Origin: a filamentous cyanobacterium ESFC-1 | Lineage (GTDB): Bacteria; Cyanobacteriota; Cyanobacteriia; Cyanobacteriales; Spirulinaceae | Reading direction: 5' to 3' | Assembly (NCBI GenBank): GCA_000380225.1 | Contig: KB904821.1 | Location: forward strand, 4,101,795-4,165,794 | Length of the DNA: 64,000 nt | Position numbers and translations under genes: made by a program | The notes under the pieces: generated by a model | Databases searched by the model: none | The model's input: the letters and a program-made list of their open reading frames with translations, nothing else | Told to the model about the DNA's origin: nothing | Shown: one piece after another, positions 25,402 to 34,936 of the stretch | Layout of the letters: the number at the start of each line of letters is the position of its first letter | Numbering within the stretch: position 1 is the first letter of the stretch

Positions 25402-26461
25402 AGGAATAACAACATCTGATGAGGAAGCCACGAAAACAAGTCACTCAATGCCGGGTCTTTAGTTTTTATTTTTCTCTAAAAAAAGAATAATAAGCTGGGG
25501 AACTCATCGGGTCGAAAAAATAAATCTTGCTGGACAAACCCTTCTGTACTGGAGGTTTCGTATTTTTTTTAAAGTAATGATGAAGTTGATTAAGTTACGA
25601 TTAACTCTGTAAAGAGTCAATAAAGGTAACTACTATATATTCATCTAAGCTTCATATTTTTAGCCTTCAAAAAAAATTTTTCCGATCGTCTATCTCCGTA
25701 TTTTCACGGATAATTATTTTGTTCTCAAAGAAAAAAAGTAAAAGGGTACTTCGTCGAAACTATAAGAGTAAGCTCGATCGGACTTAGCCAAAATCAATCT
25801 CAACAGACTAAGCCTTCATCAAACTACTTAAGTTAAACCAGATAAAAAAGTAACATCAAGCTTTGAAATCCTAGAATGAGCGAATCAAAAAACAGCTTGA
25901 CATTTTTTTTAAATGCCGTTTAAGTTATGTAAAGGCTAAGTTTTTTAGTATTATTGCGATTTCAAAGCTTAATAATGATCATCTACTCAAAAGTTCAATA
26001 TAGTTCTTTCATTTTTCCAAATTCTTTTAAAACTAATAGTTTGGTTGCCAATGTGAAAGGTCATATCGATCTGTTTTTGTTAACAATAAATCAGCCGCTA
26101 TAAACCACTACAGACTATAGCGTTATTGCATCTATGAAAGATATTCGTCCTCCTTAAGTTTCCTGATGTTTCCCGTATTGAGTCAGTATATTCTCTGGTC
26201 TGTTTTTATTTTTTCAGAGAAAATTAAAGGCTCAAAGAAGTATTTTTGGGTAGTTCTTTGACGGGAAAAAAATGTAAATTTTTGTTATCTTATACAGTGG
26301 TATTCAATTAAAACTGAACAGCCTCAAACCCGCGAAAATCTTGGTTTTTCGCGAACCGCGTCCTCCGAAAGTGTAGCACTACAGCACTCTGATAAACCGG
26401 ATCGTGCCGTTTATCTCTGGAAGAAAAAAGTAGAACGCTCATAATCTCCCTTTTTAACAGT
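25402..26461. other. 1.06 kb AT-rich non-coding stretch upstream of TPR gene
   Basis: No convincing open reading frame of any size on either strand, and no HIP1 octamer, in contrast to the neighbours. The proximal end contains two perfect or near-perfect hairpins just upstream of the TPR gene, at 26331-26353 (CGCGAAAA / TTTTCGCG) and 26391-26415 (GATAAACCGG / CCGTTTATC with one bulge). It may contain a long leader or an uncharacterised RNA. I recognise no named RNA family in it. Confidence 0.5.
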
Positions 26462-28318
26462 ATGATGATACTTCGTAACTTGAAAAGCTGCTTTCACCAG
26501 CTTTGGCAGTACTGGTTCGATCCCCTGCCTTCAAATCCTGATACTGCTGAAATGATGCCGCTTGCTGATGAAGACTATGAATCATTATTTTGGGAATTAT
26601 TAACAGAATTAGAGATATCCCCAACGACACAAGAATTCTTTTGTAAGCTCGATCGATATCAAGATGATCCTTGGTTTTTAATGTGGTTGCGTCGTTACAG
26701 TCGTAGCCAGAAGCCGTCCCAAGGAAAAACCCAGAAACTATGTCTTGGGTTACAAGAAATTGGCACAAAAAATTGGGGAACCTTGAGTGTAGTAGCTCGC
26801 GAATTAAGTCAACAAGAACGACGGCCCGAACCCACACCCCCTACTCCGGCCATGTCCCTCAAGATTGAATCAATCGCGGCTCGGATTCCCGCATCGCAAT
26901 ATCACAGCAATTCCACAATTCACGAAAGTTTAGCGGCAGTTGCGCCGAGAAGTTCACAAGAGGATGGTGTATCTTCGTTGTTAAACCAAGCAGCGCAACA
27001 ATATCAAGCCGGGGAGTTATCTGGGGCGATCGCCCTGTGGGGAGAAGCGATCGCATCCTCTCCCCGTTGTCCTATCGCTTACAATGGTCGCGGTTCGGCT
27101 TTGTACTATCTCGGACGTTACGACGAAGCGATCGCGGACTTCACCCAAGCCATTCAACAAAAACCCGACTTCCACCTCGCTTACAACAATCGCGGCAATG
27201 TCTACGCCGATCTCAATCATTTACAAGCCGCCCTCGCCGACTATACCCAAGCCATCGACGCAAAACCCGATTTTTACCTCGCTTATAACGGTCGTGCAGG
27301 GGTGCTGGCTCGTTTGGGTCATGCGTTGTGGGCGATCGCCGATTACACCCAAGCTTTAAAAATTAATCCTCAATGTTATTTTGCTTACAATGGTCGGGGG
27401 CGTATTCATGCCTCCCTCAGTCAACACCAAAACGCGATCGCTGACTTTAGCCAAGCCCTCAATCACGAACCGCACAATCCTGACGCTTATCATAATCGCG
27501 CCAACATCTACGTCACACTTAACCAGGACGAACAAGCGATCGCCGATTATACTCAAGCCTTAGCACTCAATCCCAACTTATATCAAACTTATTATTGCCG
27601 GGGGCGTGTTTACGCTCAACAAAATCAATACAATCGCGCCCTCGCTGATTATGATGAAGCCTTGAATCTCAATCCTCATTATATTTTGGCGTACAACAGT
27701 CGCGGTATTATTCATCATTACCTCGGTCAGTACAACAGCGCGATCGCGGACTTCCGTCGCACCCTCGAACTCAAGCCTGATTTTTGGCAAGCCTGGATTA
27801 ATTGGGGTTGTCCGCTCATTGCCGGTTACAACGAAGTCATGGCGCTACAAACTTGGCAACAAGGCTTAAACGAACTGTCTGATACCACCCCCGATTACCC
27901 CGAAGCTTGCGCCCATCTGTACCATTACCAAGGCAAAGCCTACTCTCGTCAAGGGCAACAACAACACAACAGCCACTCTTATTTCAACGCCATCGATTGT
28001 TACCATAAAGCCGGACGATTGATCCAAGAACAGCCCCCGTTGCGATCGCTCTACCTCGAAATTCTCCAAGACTTGCAAACCGCCTATCATCTGATCGGAG
28101 ATCGCGCCCAAGCCCAAAAATGGCAGAGTTACGTCCTCGATCTCCTCGAAAAATTGCTACTCGAAACCACTGACGAAACCCAAAAACTTCAACTTGAATC
28201 TAAATTTGCAGATATCTACTCCCTCCGATCTCAAGATTGGACGCACCCGGACTGGCATTCTGTTAAGGTTCCCCAATTCGATACCCCAGTCTTAGAACAA
28301 TCCGCGATGCAGAATTGA
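26462..28318 (+). CDS. tetratricopeptide-repeat protein
   Basis: A 618-residue protein with a unique N-terminal region (about 1-170, without TM segment). It is followed by at least eight consecutive 34-residue TPR units between about 175 and 450, each ending in a pattern like 'AYNGRGSALYYLGRYDEAIADFTQAIQ' and 'YNNRGNVYADLNHLQAALADY'. The C-terminal 170 residues are helical with longer repeats ('DLQTAYHLIGDRAQAQKWQSYVLDLLEKLL'). TPR arrays bind other proteins or peptides, and in cyanobacteria such proteins serve in photosystem assembly, pili or signalling; no partner can be deduced. The HIP1 sites occur inside the repeats at similar phase. Confidence 0.85.
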   Translation: MMILRNLKSCFHQLWQYWFDPLPSNPDTAEMMPLADEDYESLFWELLTELEISPTTQEFFCKLDRYQDDPWFLMWLRRYSRSQKPSQGKTQKLCLGLQEIGTKNWGTLSVVARELSQQERRPEPTPPTPAMSLKIESIAARIPASQYHSNSTIHESLAAVAPRSSQEDGVSSLLNQAAQQYQAGELSGAIALWGEAIASSPRCPIAYNGRGSALYYLGRYDEAIADFTQAIQQKPDFHLAYNNRGNVYADLNHLQAALADYTQAIDAKPDFYLAYNGRAGVLARLGHALWAIADYTQALKINPQCYFAYNGRGRIHASLSQHQNAIADFSQALNHEPHNPDAYHNRANIYVTLNQDEQAIADYTQALALNPNLYQTYYCRGRVYAQQNQYNRALADYDEALNLNPHYILAYNSRGIIHHYLGQYNSAIADFRRTLELKPDFWQAWINWGCPLIAGYNEVMALQTWQQGLNELSDTTPDYPEACAHLYHYQGKAYSRQGQQQHNSHSYFNAIDCYHKAGRLIQEQPPLRSLYLEILQDLQTAYHLIGDRAQAQKWQSYVLDLLEKLLLETTDETQKLQLESKFADIYSLRSQDWTHPDWHSVKVPQFDTPVLEQSAMQN

Positions 28319-28323
28319 TAGTA

Positions 28324-28352
28324 ATTTGTTGTTGGTTGTTGGTTGTTGGTCA
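28324..28352. repeat. TTGTTGG heptamer array
   Basis: Three to four heptamers (TTGTTGG / GGTTGTT) in the 39-base gap between the convergent TPR and dacB genes. Confidence 0.8.
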
Positions 28353-28357
28353 AATAA

Positions 28358-29824
28358 TTAACAAGGTTGTACCCGACTCAGTAACAACACGATCTCGTCG
28401 ATCGCTTGACGCTGTACGGAAATTGGAACGGTGCCATGATTGAGCATAATGCTAAACGCAACCCTACCGTAAGCGGCAGTTTCTAGATAACCTGAGAGGG
28501 TAGAGACTCCGGTTAATGTACCCGTTTTCGCCCGTAATTGACCTTCTAGGGGGGTATCGAGAAAGCGACGGCGTAATGTACCACTGGTTCCCGCAATGGG
28601 CAGAGAATCGCGATATTCGGCGGCATAGGGCGATCGCGCCATGGCGATCAAGGTTTGAACGAGGGCTTCAGGACTGACTAGATTATGACGAGACAAGCCC
28701 GATCCGTCTTGGAGAGAATAACTGTCAGGATTGACCCCCAGTTCTGTTAGGGTTTGTTGTAATGCCTGCAAACTCTTGTCAAGGGTGGTGGGAAAATCAA
28801 AGGCCACACCGAGTTTGTATAACAAGGCTTCAGCATAAAGATTATCGCTCGGTTGGTTGGTATTTTGAATTAAAATTGCCAAAGACGGAGACGTAATATG
28901 TAGGGGTTGGGCAGTGGTGTCGGGGAGTTGTGGCGTGGTGAGGATGCGAGTTTGTTCGACCTCAATCCCGGTGTCGGTTAAAATCTGATTGATGCGATCG
29001 CGAGCATAGGCGGTAGGGTCGCGATAAGCAATGCCCCACAAATCTGATTCTATATTCTGGCTTAATTCCCCTCGGATGTATAGTTGCGGTTGTCCGAGTC
29101 GTCCACGAATGGTAACGCTGTAGGGGGTATTCGCAGCAGCAGCGATCGCGTTATTTTCAATTTGCCATTGCTGAAACCCGATATCATCATTCCAAGTGAG
29201 TTTAACGGGTTCGTCGAGTTGTTGCGGTTCTAAAACTAAATCAAAGTGATTGCGATTGAGAATTAAACTATTGACCGCAGCGCCGTAAAAGTAATGAATA
29301 TCGTCATATTCCCAAGTCCCGTTAATGCCAAAATCGGGAAAATGGCTGTCTTCGATGACTAATTCTTCGATGGTTGTGATTCCTTGGCTTTGCAGTTGTT
29401 GGGCGATCGCGATTAGGTGTTCGTTGGTTAAACTGGGATCGCCACGACCCGCAATGTGCAAACGAGATAAAATAGGGGACGAGCCACTTGCATAGATGCG
29501 TGTTTGGATGCGATAATCCGGGCCGAAGTGCTGTAAAACCGCCGCAGTGGTCAGGAGTTTAACGTTTGATGCGGGGGTAAAATAAGCTTCTGCATTTTCT
29601 CCATAAAGGGGTGTTTCTGCATCGATAGGTTGCACTAAAATCCCCCAGCGCGATCGCGGGGTTTGGTTTTGAATCGACGCGATCGCCTCTTTAAGATCGG
29701 CTTCACAGACTGCCGCATTTTCGGTTGCGGGCGTTTGAGCAAGTCTAGTGGCGATCGCCGGAGATTGTAAGAGATTGAGCGCGATCGCACTCGCGAATAA
29801 ATATAAAATAGCCGAAAACTTCAT
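28358..29824 (-). CDS. dacB: D-alanyl-D-alanine carboxypeptidase/endopeptidase (PBP4, DacB)
   Basis: Periplasmic S13-family peptidoglycan hydrolase, trimming the pentapeptide D-Ala or cutting cross-links. SxxK is at residues 86-89 from the chosen start ('TPASNVKLLTT'). The 'DGSGLSRHN' SxN-type motif and 'KTGTL' complete the active site. I choose the ATG at 29824 ('MKFSAILYLFASAIALNLLQ'), giving 488 residues with a normal signal peptide cleaved after about residue 25; an upstream frame extension adds 21 residues and would disrupt it. Typical length for the family. No operon partner. Confidence 0.93.
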   Translation of the reverse strand: MKFSAILYLFASAIALNLLQSPAIATRLAQTPATENAAVCEADLKEAIASIQNQTPRSRWGILVQPIDAETPLYGENAEAYFTPASNVKLLTTAAVLQHFGPDYRIQTRIYASGSSPILSRLHIAGRGDPSLTNEHLIAIAQQLQSQGITTIEELVIEDSHFPDFGINGTWEYDDIHYFYGAAVNSLILNRNHFDLVLEPQQLDEPVKLTWNDDIGFQQWQIENNAIAAAANTPYSVTIRGRLGQPQLYIRGELSQNIESDLWGIAYRDPTAYARDRINQILTDTGIEVEQTRILTTPQLPDTTAQPLHITSPSLAILIQNTNQPSDNLYAEALLYKLGVAFDFPTTLDKSLQALQQTLTELGVNPDSYSLQDGSGLSRHNLVSPEALVQTLIAMARSPYAAEYRDSLPIAGTSGTLRRRFLDTPLEGQLRAKTGTLTGVSTLSGYLETAAYGRVAFSIMLNHGTVPISVQRQAIDEIVLLLSRVQPC

Positions 29825-30033
29825 AAAATCTACACACAACAACGCTGAATAACGTGTTAATATTGCTTTACAATGAGAGTCAAGCAAGCATCAAAACTCA
29901 ACGCTCAACCCAATAATCTCATTGATGCCGAGCAAAACGACAAAATAGCAACACTATCAACACCGATCTAGACTAATTTATTGCTATTTTGCTCCAAACT
30001 AGCATCAAAACCGAATACAAACTAAAAATCAAC

Positions 30034-30041
30034 AGGAGGTG
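30034..30041 (+). promoter_or_regulatory. strong Shine-Dalgarno deciding the start of the next gene
   Basis: AGGAGGTG lies 6 bases before ATG 30048, so I prefer that codon over the GTG at 30039 that overlaps this site. Confidence 0.7.
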
Positions 30042-30047
30042 AAGCAG

Positions 30048-30398
30048 ATGTTCAAAATGGGTGTAACTCATTCCTCTCGCGTGGTTCAACTGTCTGAAAA
30101 TATCAAAGTTGATACAGATATTCGCGATTATCATCTTCCTGCTTTGCGCTCGGGATTTGCCGGATATCCTGCCAATCCGCGCTGGGATGGGTCTAAATTT
30201 ATGACCTGGAAAATGGGACGACAATGGCGCAATGCACTCCAAATCGGTACAGTTGTTATACGTCAGTCCGATTCAATGTTAATCCTGGCTGATGACGATA
30301 CAACTCAAACTGAAGAAACGCCTCCAAAATCTTTCTTGTCTCGGTTTGACCTCAGAAGCCAATTTGTCCGCTTTTATGCGCCCCAATCTACCACTTAA
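30048..30398 (+). CDS. conserved hypothetical protein
   Basis: A 116-residue soluble protein with a near-perfect ribosome-binding site, so clearly translated. The N-terminal 50 residues hold 'YHLPALRSGFAGYPANPRWDGSKFMTWKMGRQWRN', rich in aromatic and Gly residues. Then comes 'ALQIGTVVIRQSDSMLILAD', likely a beta-hairpin, and an acidic, flexible tail. No signal peptide. I do not recognise the family. It stands alone between dacB (divergent) and the structured repeat at 30427. Confidence 0.7.
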   Translation: MFKMGVTHSSRVVQLSENIKVDTDIRDYHLPALRSGFAGYPANPRWDGSKFMTWKMGRQWRNALQIGTVVIRQSDSMLILADDDTTQTEETPPKSFLSRFDLRSQFVRFYAPQSTT

Positions 30399-30426
30399 TT
30401 CTAGTTATTGGTTATTGGGATCACAA

Positions 30427-30505
30427 CCCCGGTTTTTCTAAAAAACCGGGATTCCTAATCTCGTTCCTTGGTTCCACCAAGGGACGCACCAAACGAGGCT
30501 CCGCG
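30427..30505. repeat. structured intergenic element with nested hairpins
   Basis: Two adjacent stem-loops: CCCGGTTTTT/AAAAACCGGG (30428-30450) and CCTTGGT/ACCAAGG inside an outer CTCGTT/AACGAG pair. This type of palindromic element is frequent in cyanobacterial intergenic regions. It could end transcription of the preceding gene from the plus strand, but there is no T-tract. Confidence 0.55.
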
Positions 30506-30615
30506 TCGATTTTATAATAAATATGCTATTAAGAGAAAAACATAGAGGCGAGTTTACCTCTCCCATGAAAATACTATATAAACGTAACGGACTGCTATTT
30601 TATTAACTTCCATTT

Positions 30616-31362
30616 ATGAAAAAAATCGGTTTATTGATAACAACATTATTGACTCTTGTTCTACTCCTCAATCCTGCCCCTGCTATCGCAGCAACCACCA
30701 CAACACCAATTTATCAAACCAAATTGCTACATCGTCCCGATGGTATTGGTAAAGTATATCTCGGACGAGAAATAGCAAAAGTCATGGGACATGAAGGTTA
30801 TCGGTGGTTAGAACGTCCCGAACGTACAACCCAAGAAAATCCCCGTGACGCGATCGCGGCTCTCGATCTAAAATCAACAGATACCGTGGCCGATATTGGT
30901 GCAGGAAGCGGTTATTTTACCTTTCGCATTGCCCCCCAAATTCCCGCAGGGAAAGTCTTTGCCGTTGATATTCAACCCCAATCTATTGAAGCCTTAAACT
31001 TTGTGATTGAGCAAGAAAATATTAACAACATTGAACCGATTTTAAGCACCGTTAAAAATCCCAACTTACCCGAAAATAGCGTTGATGTTGCCCTCATGGT
31101 GGATGCCTATCACGAATTTGAATATCCTTATGAAATGATGCAAAATCTTAAATCCGCCTTGAAACCGGGGGGACGAGTAGTTTTAATTGAATATCGCCGC
31201 GAAAATCCCTTCGTTCCCATTAAAACCCTGCATAAAATGACCGAAGAACAAGTCAAAAAAGAAATGGCAAAAGTGGGTTTAAAATGGCAAGCGACACAAG
31301 AGTTTCTACCGCAACAACACTTTTTAGTCTTTGAAAAGCCTCAAGAAAATGATGCGGCTTAA
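30616..31362 (+). CDS. exported class I SAM-dependent methyltransferase
   Basis: A 248-residue methyltransferase with an N-terminal signal peptide (about 1-25, 'LLITTLLTLVLLLNPAPAIA' cleaved after AIA). The SAM-binding glycine motif is 'VADIGAGSGYFTFRIA'; motif II 'VFAVDIQPQ' supplies the acidic ribose-binding residue. Further regions are 'ALMVDAYHEFEYP' and 'PGGRVVLIEYR'. Exported methyltransferases are uncommon because SAM is not generally present outside the cytosol, so location and activity deserve attention. Overlaps the following lipoprotein gene by 11 bases. Substrate unknown. Confidence 0.85.
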   Translation: MKKIGLLITTLLTLVLLLNPAPAIAATTTTPIYQTKLLHRPDGIGKVYLGREIAKVMGHEGYRWLERPERTTQENPRDAIAALDLKSTDTVADIGAGSGYFTFRIAPQIPAGKVFAVDIQPQSIEALNFVIEQENINNIEPILSTVKNPNLPENSVDVALMVDAYHEFEYPYEMMQNLKSALKPGGRVVLIEYRRENPFVPIKTLHKMTEEQVKKEMAKVGLKWQATQEFLPQQHFLVFEKPQENDAA

Positions 31363-31837
31363 GGGCTTTTTAAAACTAGGGATAATTTTAATATTACTAA
31401 GCGGTTGTGGGGCGTTTGTCCGTCCCGAAATTCCCACCGGAGGACTCAACAGTAATGTTGCCGATGAAGCCCCCGCATACAGCAGTGACGGGCGTTATCT
31501 CGCCTTTGCATCCGATCGCAACAACCATCGAGATATTTTCCTCTACGATCTACAGCAGCGTCAACTAATCGCCCTTCCTAATCTTAATCGCCGGGATTCC
31601 GCTCAAGACCAACCCGCTTTAAGTGCAGATGGGCGTTACCTGGCTTATGTCTCTACCGAACGCGGGAAAACCGATATCCTAGTATATGACCGGGTAACGG
31701 CGCGATCGCAACTGCTGACAGGCAATGTACGCGGTACAGTACGTCAACCCACCATAAGCGGGGATGGTCGTTTTGTGGCGTTTCAAACTACCCAACTCGG
31801 TCAATGGAACATTGCCATCATCGAACGCGACTTATGA
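31352..31837 (+). CDS. TolB/WD40-like beta-propeller lipoprotein
   Basis: A 161-residue lipoprotein. The N-terminus 'RLKGFLKLGIILILLSGCG' ends in a lipobox with Cys as the anchored residue. Then come three repeats of the PD40/TolB kind, each containing 'AYSSDGRYLAFASDRNNHRDIFLYD' or 'LSADGRYLAYVSTERGKTDILVYD'. It probably sits in the periplasm or outer membrane as a small propeller or part of one. I prefer a start at 31352, overlapping the methyltransferase gene by 11 bases, which suggests translational coupling. Too short for a complete six-blade propeller. Confidence 0.8.
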   Translation: MRLKGFLKLGIILILLSGCGAFVRPEIPTGGLNSNVADEAPAYSSDGRYLAFASDRNNHRDIFLYDLQQRQLIALPNLNRRDSAQDQPALSADGRYLAYVSTERGKTDILVYDRVTARSQLLTGNVRGTVRQPTISGDGRFVAFQTTQLGQWNIAIIERDL

Positions 31838-32016
31838 TGTTACGGATATCAACCCCCAAAGTCAGAAGGGAGGAATACAGAGTAAAATCTCTATGCAGCC
31901 CCAAAAAACTGAAATCAGGCAAAATTGATTTAATTTCAAGCTGCCGACCTAAAACTTGGTAGTTACTGATAACTGATGAGGCGATAACTGAAATAACCAG
32001 TGAGGTATAAGAAAAG

Positions 32017-33456
32017 ATGATCCATTGGGCGAATCGAGTGGGTCTTGTCGCGATCGCGTCTTTAGGTCTTAATCTAGGAACAGGGATACTAGCCCCAGAA
32101 ATCCCCACTTCCCCGATGGCCGCGCAAGCCCAAAACCAAGAAGAACGAACCAATATTCGCGTTTATGAAATTGCGAGTCCGGCAGTGGTTTCCATCGAAA
32201 CCGCCAACACAAGCGGCAGTGGCAGTATTATCACCCCGGATGGCTTGGTCTTAACCAATGCCCATGTCGTCGAAGGCAGCAACACCGTCACCGTCATCTT
32301 AGCCGATGGCCGCCGCTTACGCGGAGATGTGATTGGTTTTGCCCAAAGCGGCTTAGATTTAGCCATGATTCGCTTACGGGGGGCGCAGAACCTACCCACC
32401 GTTCGCTTTGCTCCCCCCAACTCCGTACAAGTCGGCCAAAGAGCATTTGCCATTGGCAATCCCTTCGGTCAGTTTCAAGGCACATTCACCACCGGAATTG
32501 TCAGCCGTCTCGACGCAGAAAAAGGTTTGATTCAAACCGATGCAGCCATCAACCCCGGTAACTCTGGGGGCCCCCTCCTCAACTCTCAAGGGGAACTCAT
32601 CGGCGTAAATACCGCCATCTTTACGCGGGGTGCAGGGGCGGGTAATATTGGCATTGGTTTTGCTATTTCTATCGAGCAAGTACAGCCCTTTATCGTTGCA
32701 GTCCGCGAAAACCGTGCCGCCTCTAGCAGTCAACTGCGCCGACCCCCAGGCCGAACCGAACAACCGCCTCAGCCCATTACCCTCAACGGCGACCCCATTC
32801 GCGGTACGTTAAGCCGGGGGGATAATATATTGACCGCAGATAATAGCTTTTTTGATGCTTATTCCTTTGAAGGTCGGGCAGGAATGCGAGTCGATATCCA
32901 AATGAATGGCCGCGGCCTCGATCCTTACTTAATTTTGATTGGCCCCGATGGCGAGGAAATCGGCCAAGATGACGACAGTGGCGGTAGCTACAACGCCCGG
33001 ATTCAGGCGGTTTTACCGAGAGATGGGTCTTACCTCATTATTGCCAATTCTTACGGCGGCGGCGAATCTGGGGCGTATAGTTTGTTGGCGCGGTCTTCTT
33101 CTAATTCTAATCAAGTCCGTCGCTCTACTCCTTCTGGGGGTGTCTTACTCCAACAACAAGGGGTTCTCGGGCCGGGGGCGCAAATTATGCAAGCCGATGG
33201 CAGTCTTTACGAGGAGTATCTGTTTGAAGGACAAGCGGGACAAACGGTGACTTTAACACTACAAAGTCCTGATTTTGATACCTATTTAATTTTAGTGGAC
33301 GAAAGAGGGCGTAAAATTGGTGAAAATGACGATGTAAGCGCCGCCAATACTAATTCCCAGTTGCAGTTAACTTTACCCCGCGCCGGAGTATATCGTGCCA
33401 TTGTCAATGCTTACGATCGCACGGGCAGAGGTCGCTATCGACTCACCATCCGCTAA
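32017..33456 (+). CDS. HtrA/trypsin-like serine protease with two C-terminal PPC domains
   Basis: Exported serine protease of the HtrA fold. The triad is visible: His83 ('TNAHVVEG'), Asp114 ('SGLDLAMIRL') and Ser183 ('NPGNSGGPLLN'). An N-terminal hydrophobic segment ending near residue 36 is the signal peptide. In place of a PDZ domain there are two pre-peptidase C-terminal (PPC) beta domains, roughly 255-345 and 370-475, both with 'DPYLILIGPDGEEIGQDDD' or 'DTYLILVDERGRKIGENDD' motifs. PPC domains are usually found in secreted proteases. Length 479 residues. Probably involved in envelope protein quality control. Confidence 0.9.
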   Translation: MIHWANRVGLVAIASLGLNLGTGILAPEIPTSPMAAQAQNQEERTNIRVYEIASPAVVSIETANTSGSGSIITPDGLVLTNAHVVEGSNTVTVILADGRRLRGDVIGFAQSGLDLAMIRLRGAQNLPTVRFAPPNSVQVGQRAFAIGNPFGQFQGTFTTGIVSRLDAEKGLIQTDAAINPGNSGGPLLNSQGELIGVNTAIFTRGAGAGNIGIGFAISIEQVQPFIVAVRENRAASSSQLRRPPGRTEQPPQPITLNGDPIRGTLSRGDNILTADNSFFDAYSFEGRAGMRVDIQMNGRGLDPYLILIGPDGEEIGQDDDSGGSYNARIQAVLPRDGSYLIIANSYGGGESGAYSLLARSSSNSNQVRRSTPSGGVLLQQQGVLGPGAQIMQADGSLYEEYLFEGQAGQTVTLTLQSPDFDTYLILVDERGRKIGENDDVSAANTNSQLQLTLPRAGVYRAIVNAYDRTGRGRYRLTIR

Positions 33457-33460
33457 AAAA

Positions 33461-33487
33461 AATCCGGTTTCTCGCAGAAACCGGATT
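33461..33487. terminator. bidirectional hairpin between convergent genes
   Basis: A 12-bp perfect stem AATCCGGTTTCT/AGAAACCGGATT with a 3-base loop between the ends of the protease and the OB-domain lipoprotein gene. On the minus strand the stem is followed by a run of eight T's, making it a good terminator for the lipoprotein gene. On the plus strand there is no T-run. Confidence 0.7.
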
Positions 33488-33512
33488 GATAACTTCCTTT
33501 GAGGGGAAAAGA

Positions 33513-34337
33513 TTATCTTTCAGCAGAAGGATAAACGCCATCTGCGACAAAGACAGGTCTGTTTTCGTATTCCGCTTCGATTTGTTCTTGCAAGTCTAAG
33601 TCCCAAGTTAAATCATATTCTCGTTCAAATTCTGCTTGGACATAAGGACGCAAAGTTCCGGTGACCGTTACGACTTCACCATCATCCAATTCAGGACTAA
33701 AGCCGTCAGCCAAAACTAAGACATCTTCACCGCCAAAGAGTTCTTCTTCGTCGAGGGTGAAGGTGGCGACATCGATAATGTCCTCAACTTCCCCTTCAAC
33801 GGCGATGCGTTGACCGTAATATACACTGGGGTCTTCGGCTAATTCGCCCGGATCGGGAGATAAGGCGATGGATTCAGCGACAACCACGGCACGGTCTTCG
33901 TAATCGGCATAAAGTTCGGGGTCGAGGTCAAGACCGTATTCTGTTTCTAGGTCAGCAACGATTAATTCTTGCAATTCCCCGGTGACTTGAACTTGCGTTC
34001 CTTCTCCTTCGGGTAATGCTAAACCCATACCGGAAGCGTTAAAAATAAGGATTTCTTCACCACCGACCAGTTGGTTGTCATCCATCAAGAAGGACGCATC
34101 TCCAATTAATTCTGCGACTTCACCGCGAATTGTAACGGTTTCACCGAGATTTTCGGTTAAGTTGTCGTCAATTTCTTCGGTGGTAACGTTTTGTTCTTCT
34201 TCTAGGGAACTAGAAACTTCTTCTTCAGGAGTCGTACAAGCAGGAAGGGCAAACAAGCCCAATGCGAGGGCGATCGCGGTCATCTTGGTGCGTTTTAAAG
34301 GGAGGTTGAAAATACTATTTTTCTTTGTATTAGCCAT
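33513..34337 (-). CDS. acidic lipoprotein with two repeated OB-like modules
   Basis: A 274-residue, strongly acidic protein. The N-terminus carries a basic, then hydrophobic, stretch 'MTAIALALGLFALPAC' with a lipobox Cys. Two similar modules follow: 'GETVTIRGEVAELIGDASFLMDD...ILIFNASG' and 'GQRIAVEGEVEDIIDVATFTLDE...VLVLADG', each followed by 'QVQVTGELQ' or 'VVTVTGTLR'. This is a small beta-barrel pattern like bOB-fold/tRNA-anticodon-like proteins of envelope origin. Either Met1 or Met19 could be the start. Role unknown; surface location inferred. Confidence 0.75.
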   Translation of the reverse strand: MANTKKNSIFNLPLKRTKMTAIALALGLFALPACTTPEEEVSSSLEEEQNVTTEEIDDNLTENLGETVTIRGEVAELIGDASFLMDDNQLVGGEEILIFNASGMGLALPEGEGTQVQVTGELQELIVADLETEYGLDLDPELYADYEDRAVVVAESIALSPDPGELAEDPSVYYGQRIAVEGEVEDIIDVATFTLDEEELFGGEDVLVLADGFSPELDDGEVVTVTGTLRPYVQAEFEREYDLTWDLDLQEQIEAEYENRPVFVADGVYPSAER

Positions 34338-34936
34338 ATATGATATATTCCATATTTATTACTGCAATTGTGAAACGCCAGATAACTTCAACAAACAAAT
34401 CCGTTGAAATATATCTAAATACGTTAGATATTCATTCTTTAGGGCGCTCTATGTCACAATAGCAACTTTATAGAAGGGGCTAAATCCCTCTTAAGTAGGG
34501 TTATTTTAAAGCGGAAGATGACCAAGCTTGCCTTTGGGAAATAGCTTGATTTCCTGGGGTCTCTATCTAAGGTTATAAATTGATTAAAACCTACATCTAA
34601 ATTCTGTTAATTTTACCAGTAACATAAATTTGATTAAACGAAAGCCAGTTACTTATCGTCGAAAACAATAGGGTTTTCGTAAATTAAAACTAAGTTTTTG
34701 TCTTCTCTATCGATGGTTTGAGATAAGGGATTGTGACAAGGAAAATTTGAGGAGGATTTTGAGGAGACCCAAGTCAACTGAGTCGGTGATTGGGGATGTG
34801 TTGTTAACTTTCGTCAGTCTAAAAATCGCGATTTTGTTGGCTATGGCAATTTTAAACCAAGGGACAAGCCATTGTCTTGCTAATTTTTTTGTTTAGTGAC
34901 GGACGCAACCAAATCGCGATCGCGCCCCTGTAATCC
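34338..34936. other. 600-base gene-free region upstream of OB-domain lipoprotein
   Basis: AT-rich spacer with no plausible ORF and only a few short inverted repeats. It holds the promoter region of the lipoprotein gene at its left end. I see no RNA gene, insertion sequence or clear regulatory site. Confidence 0.45.

Noticed and set aside
27017-28117. Several antisense and out-of-frame ORFs across the TPR gene
   Set aside because: They follow the repeat periodicity of the TPR coding sequence and have no features of their own.
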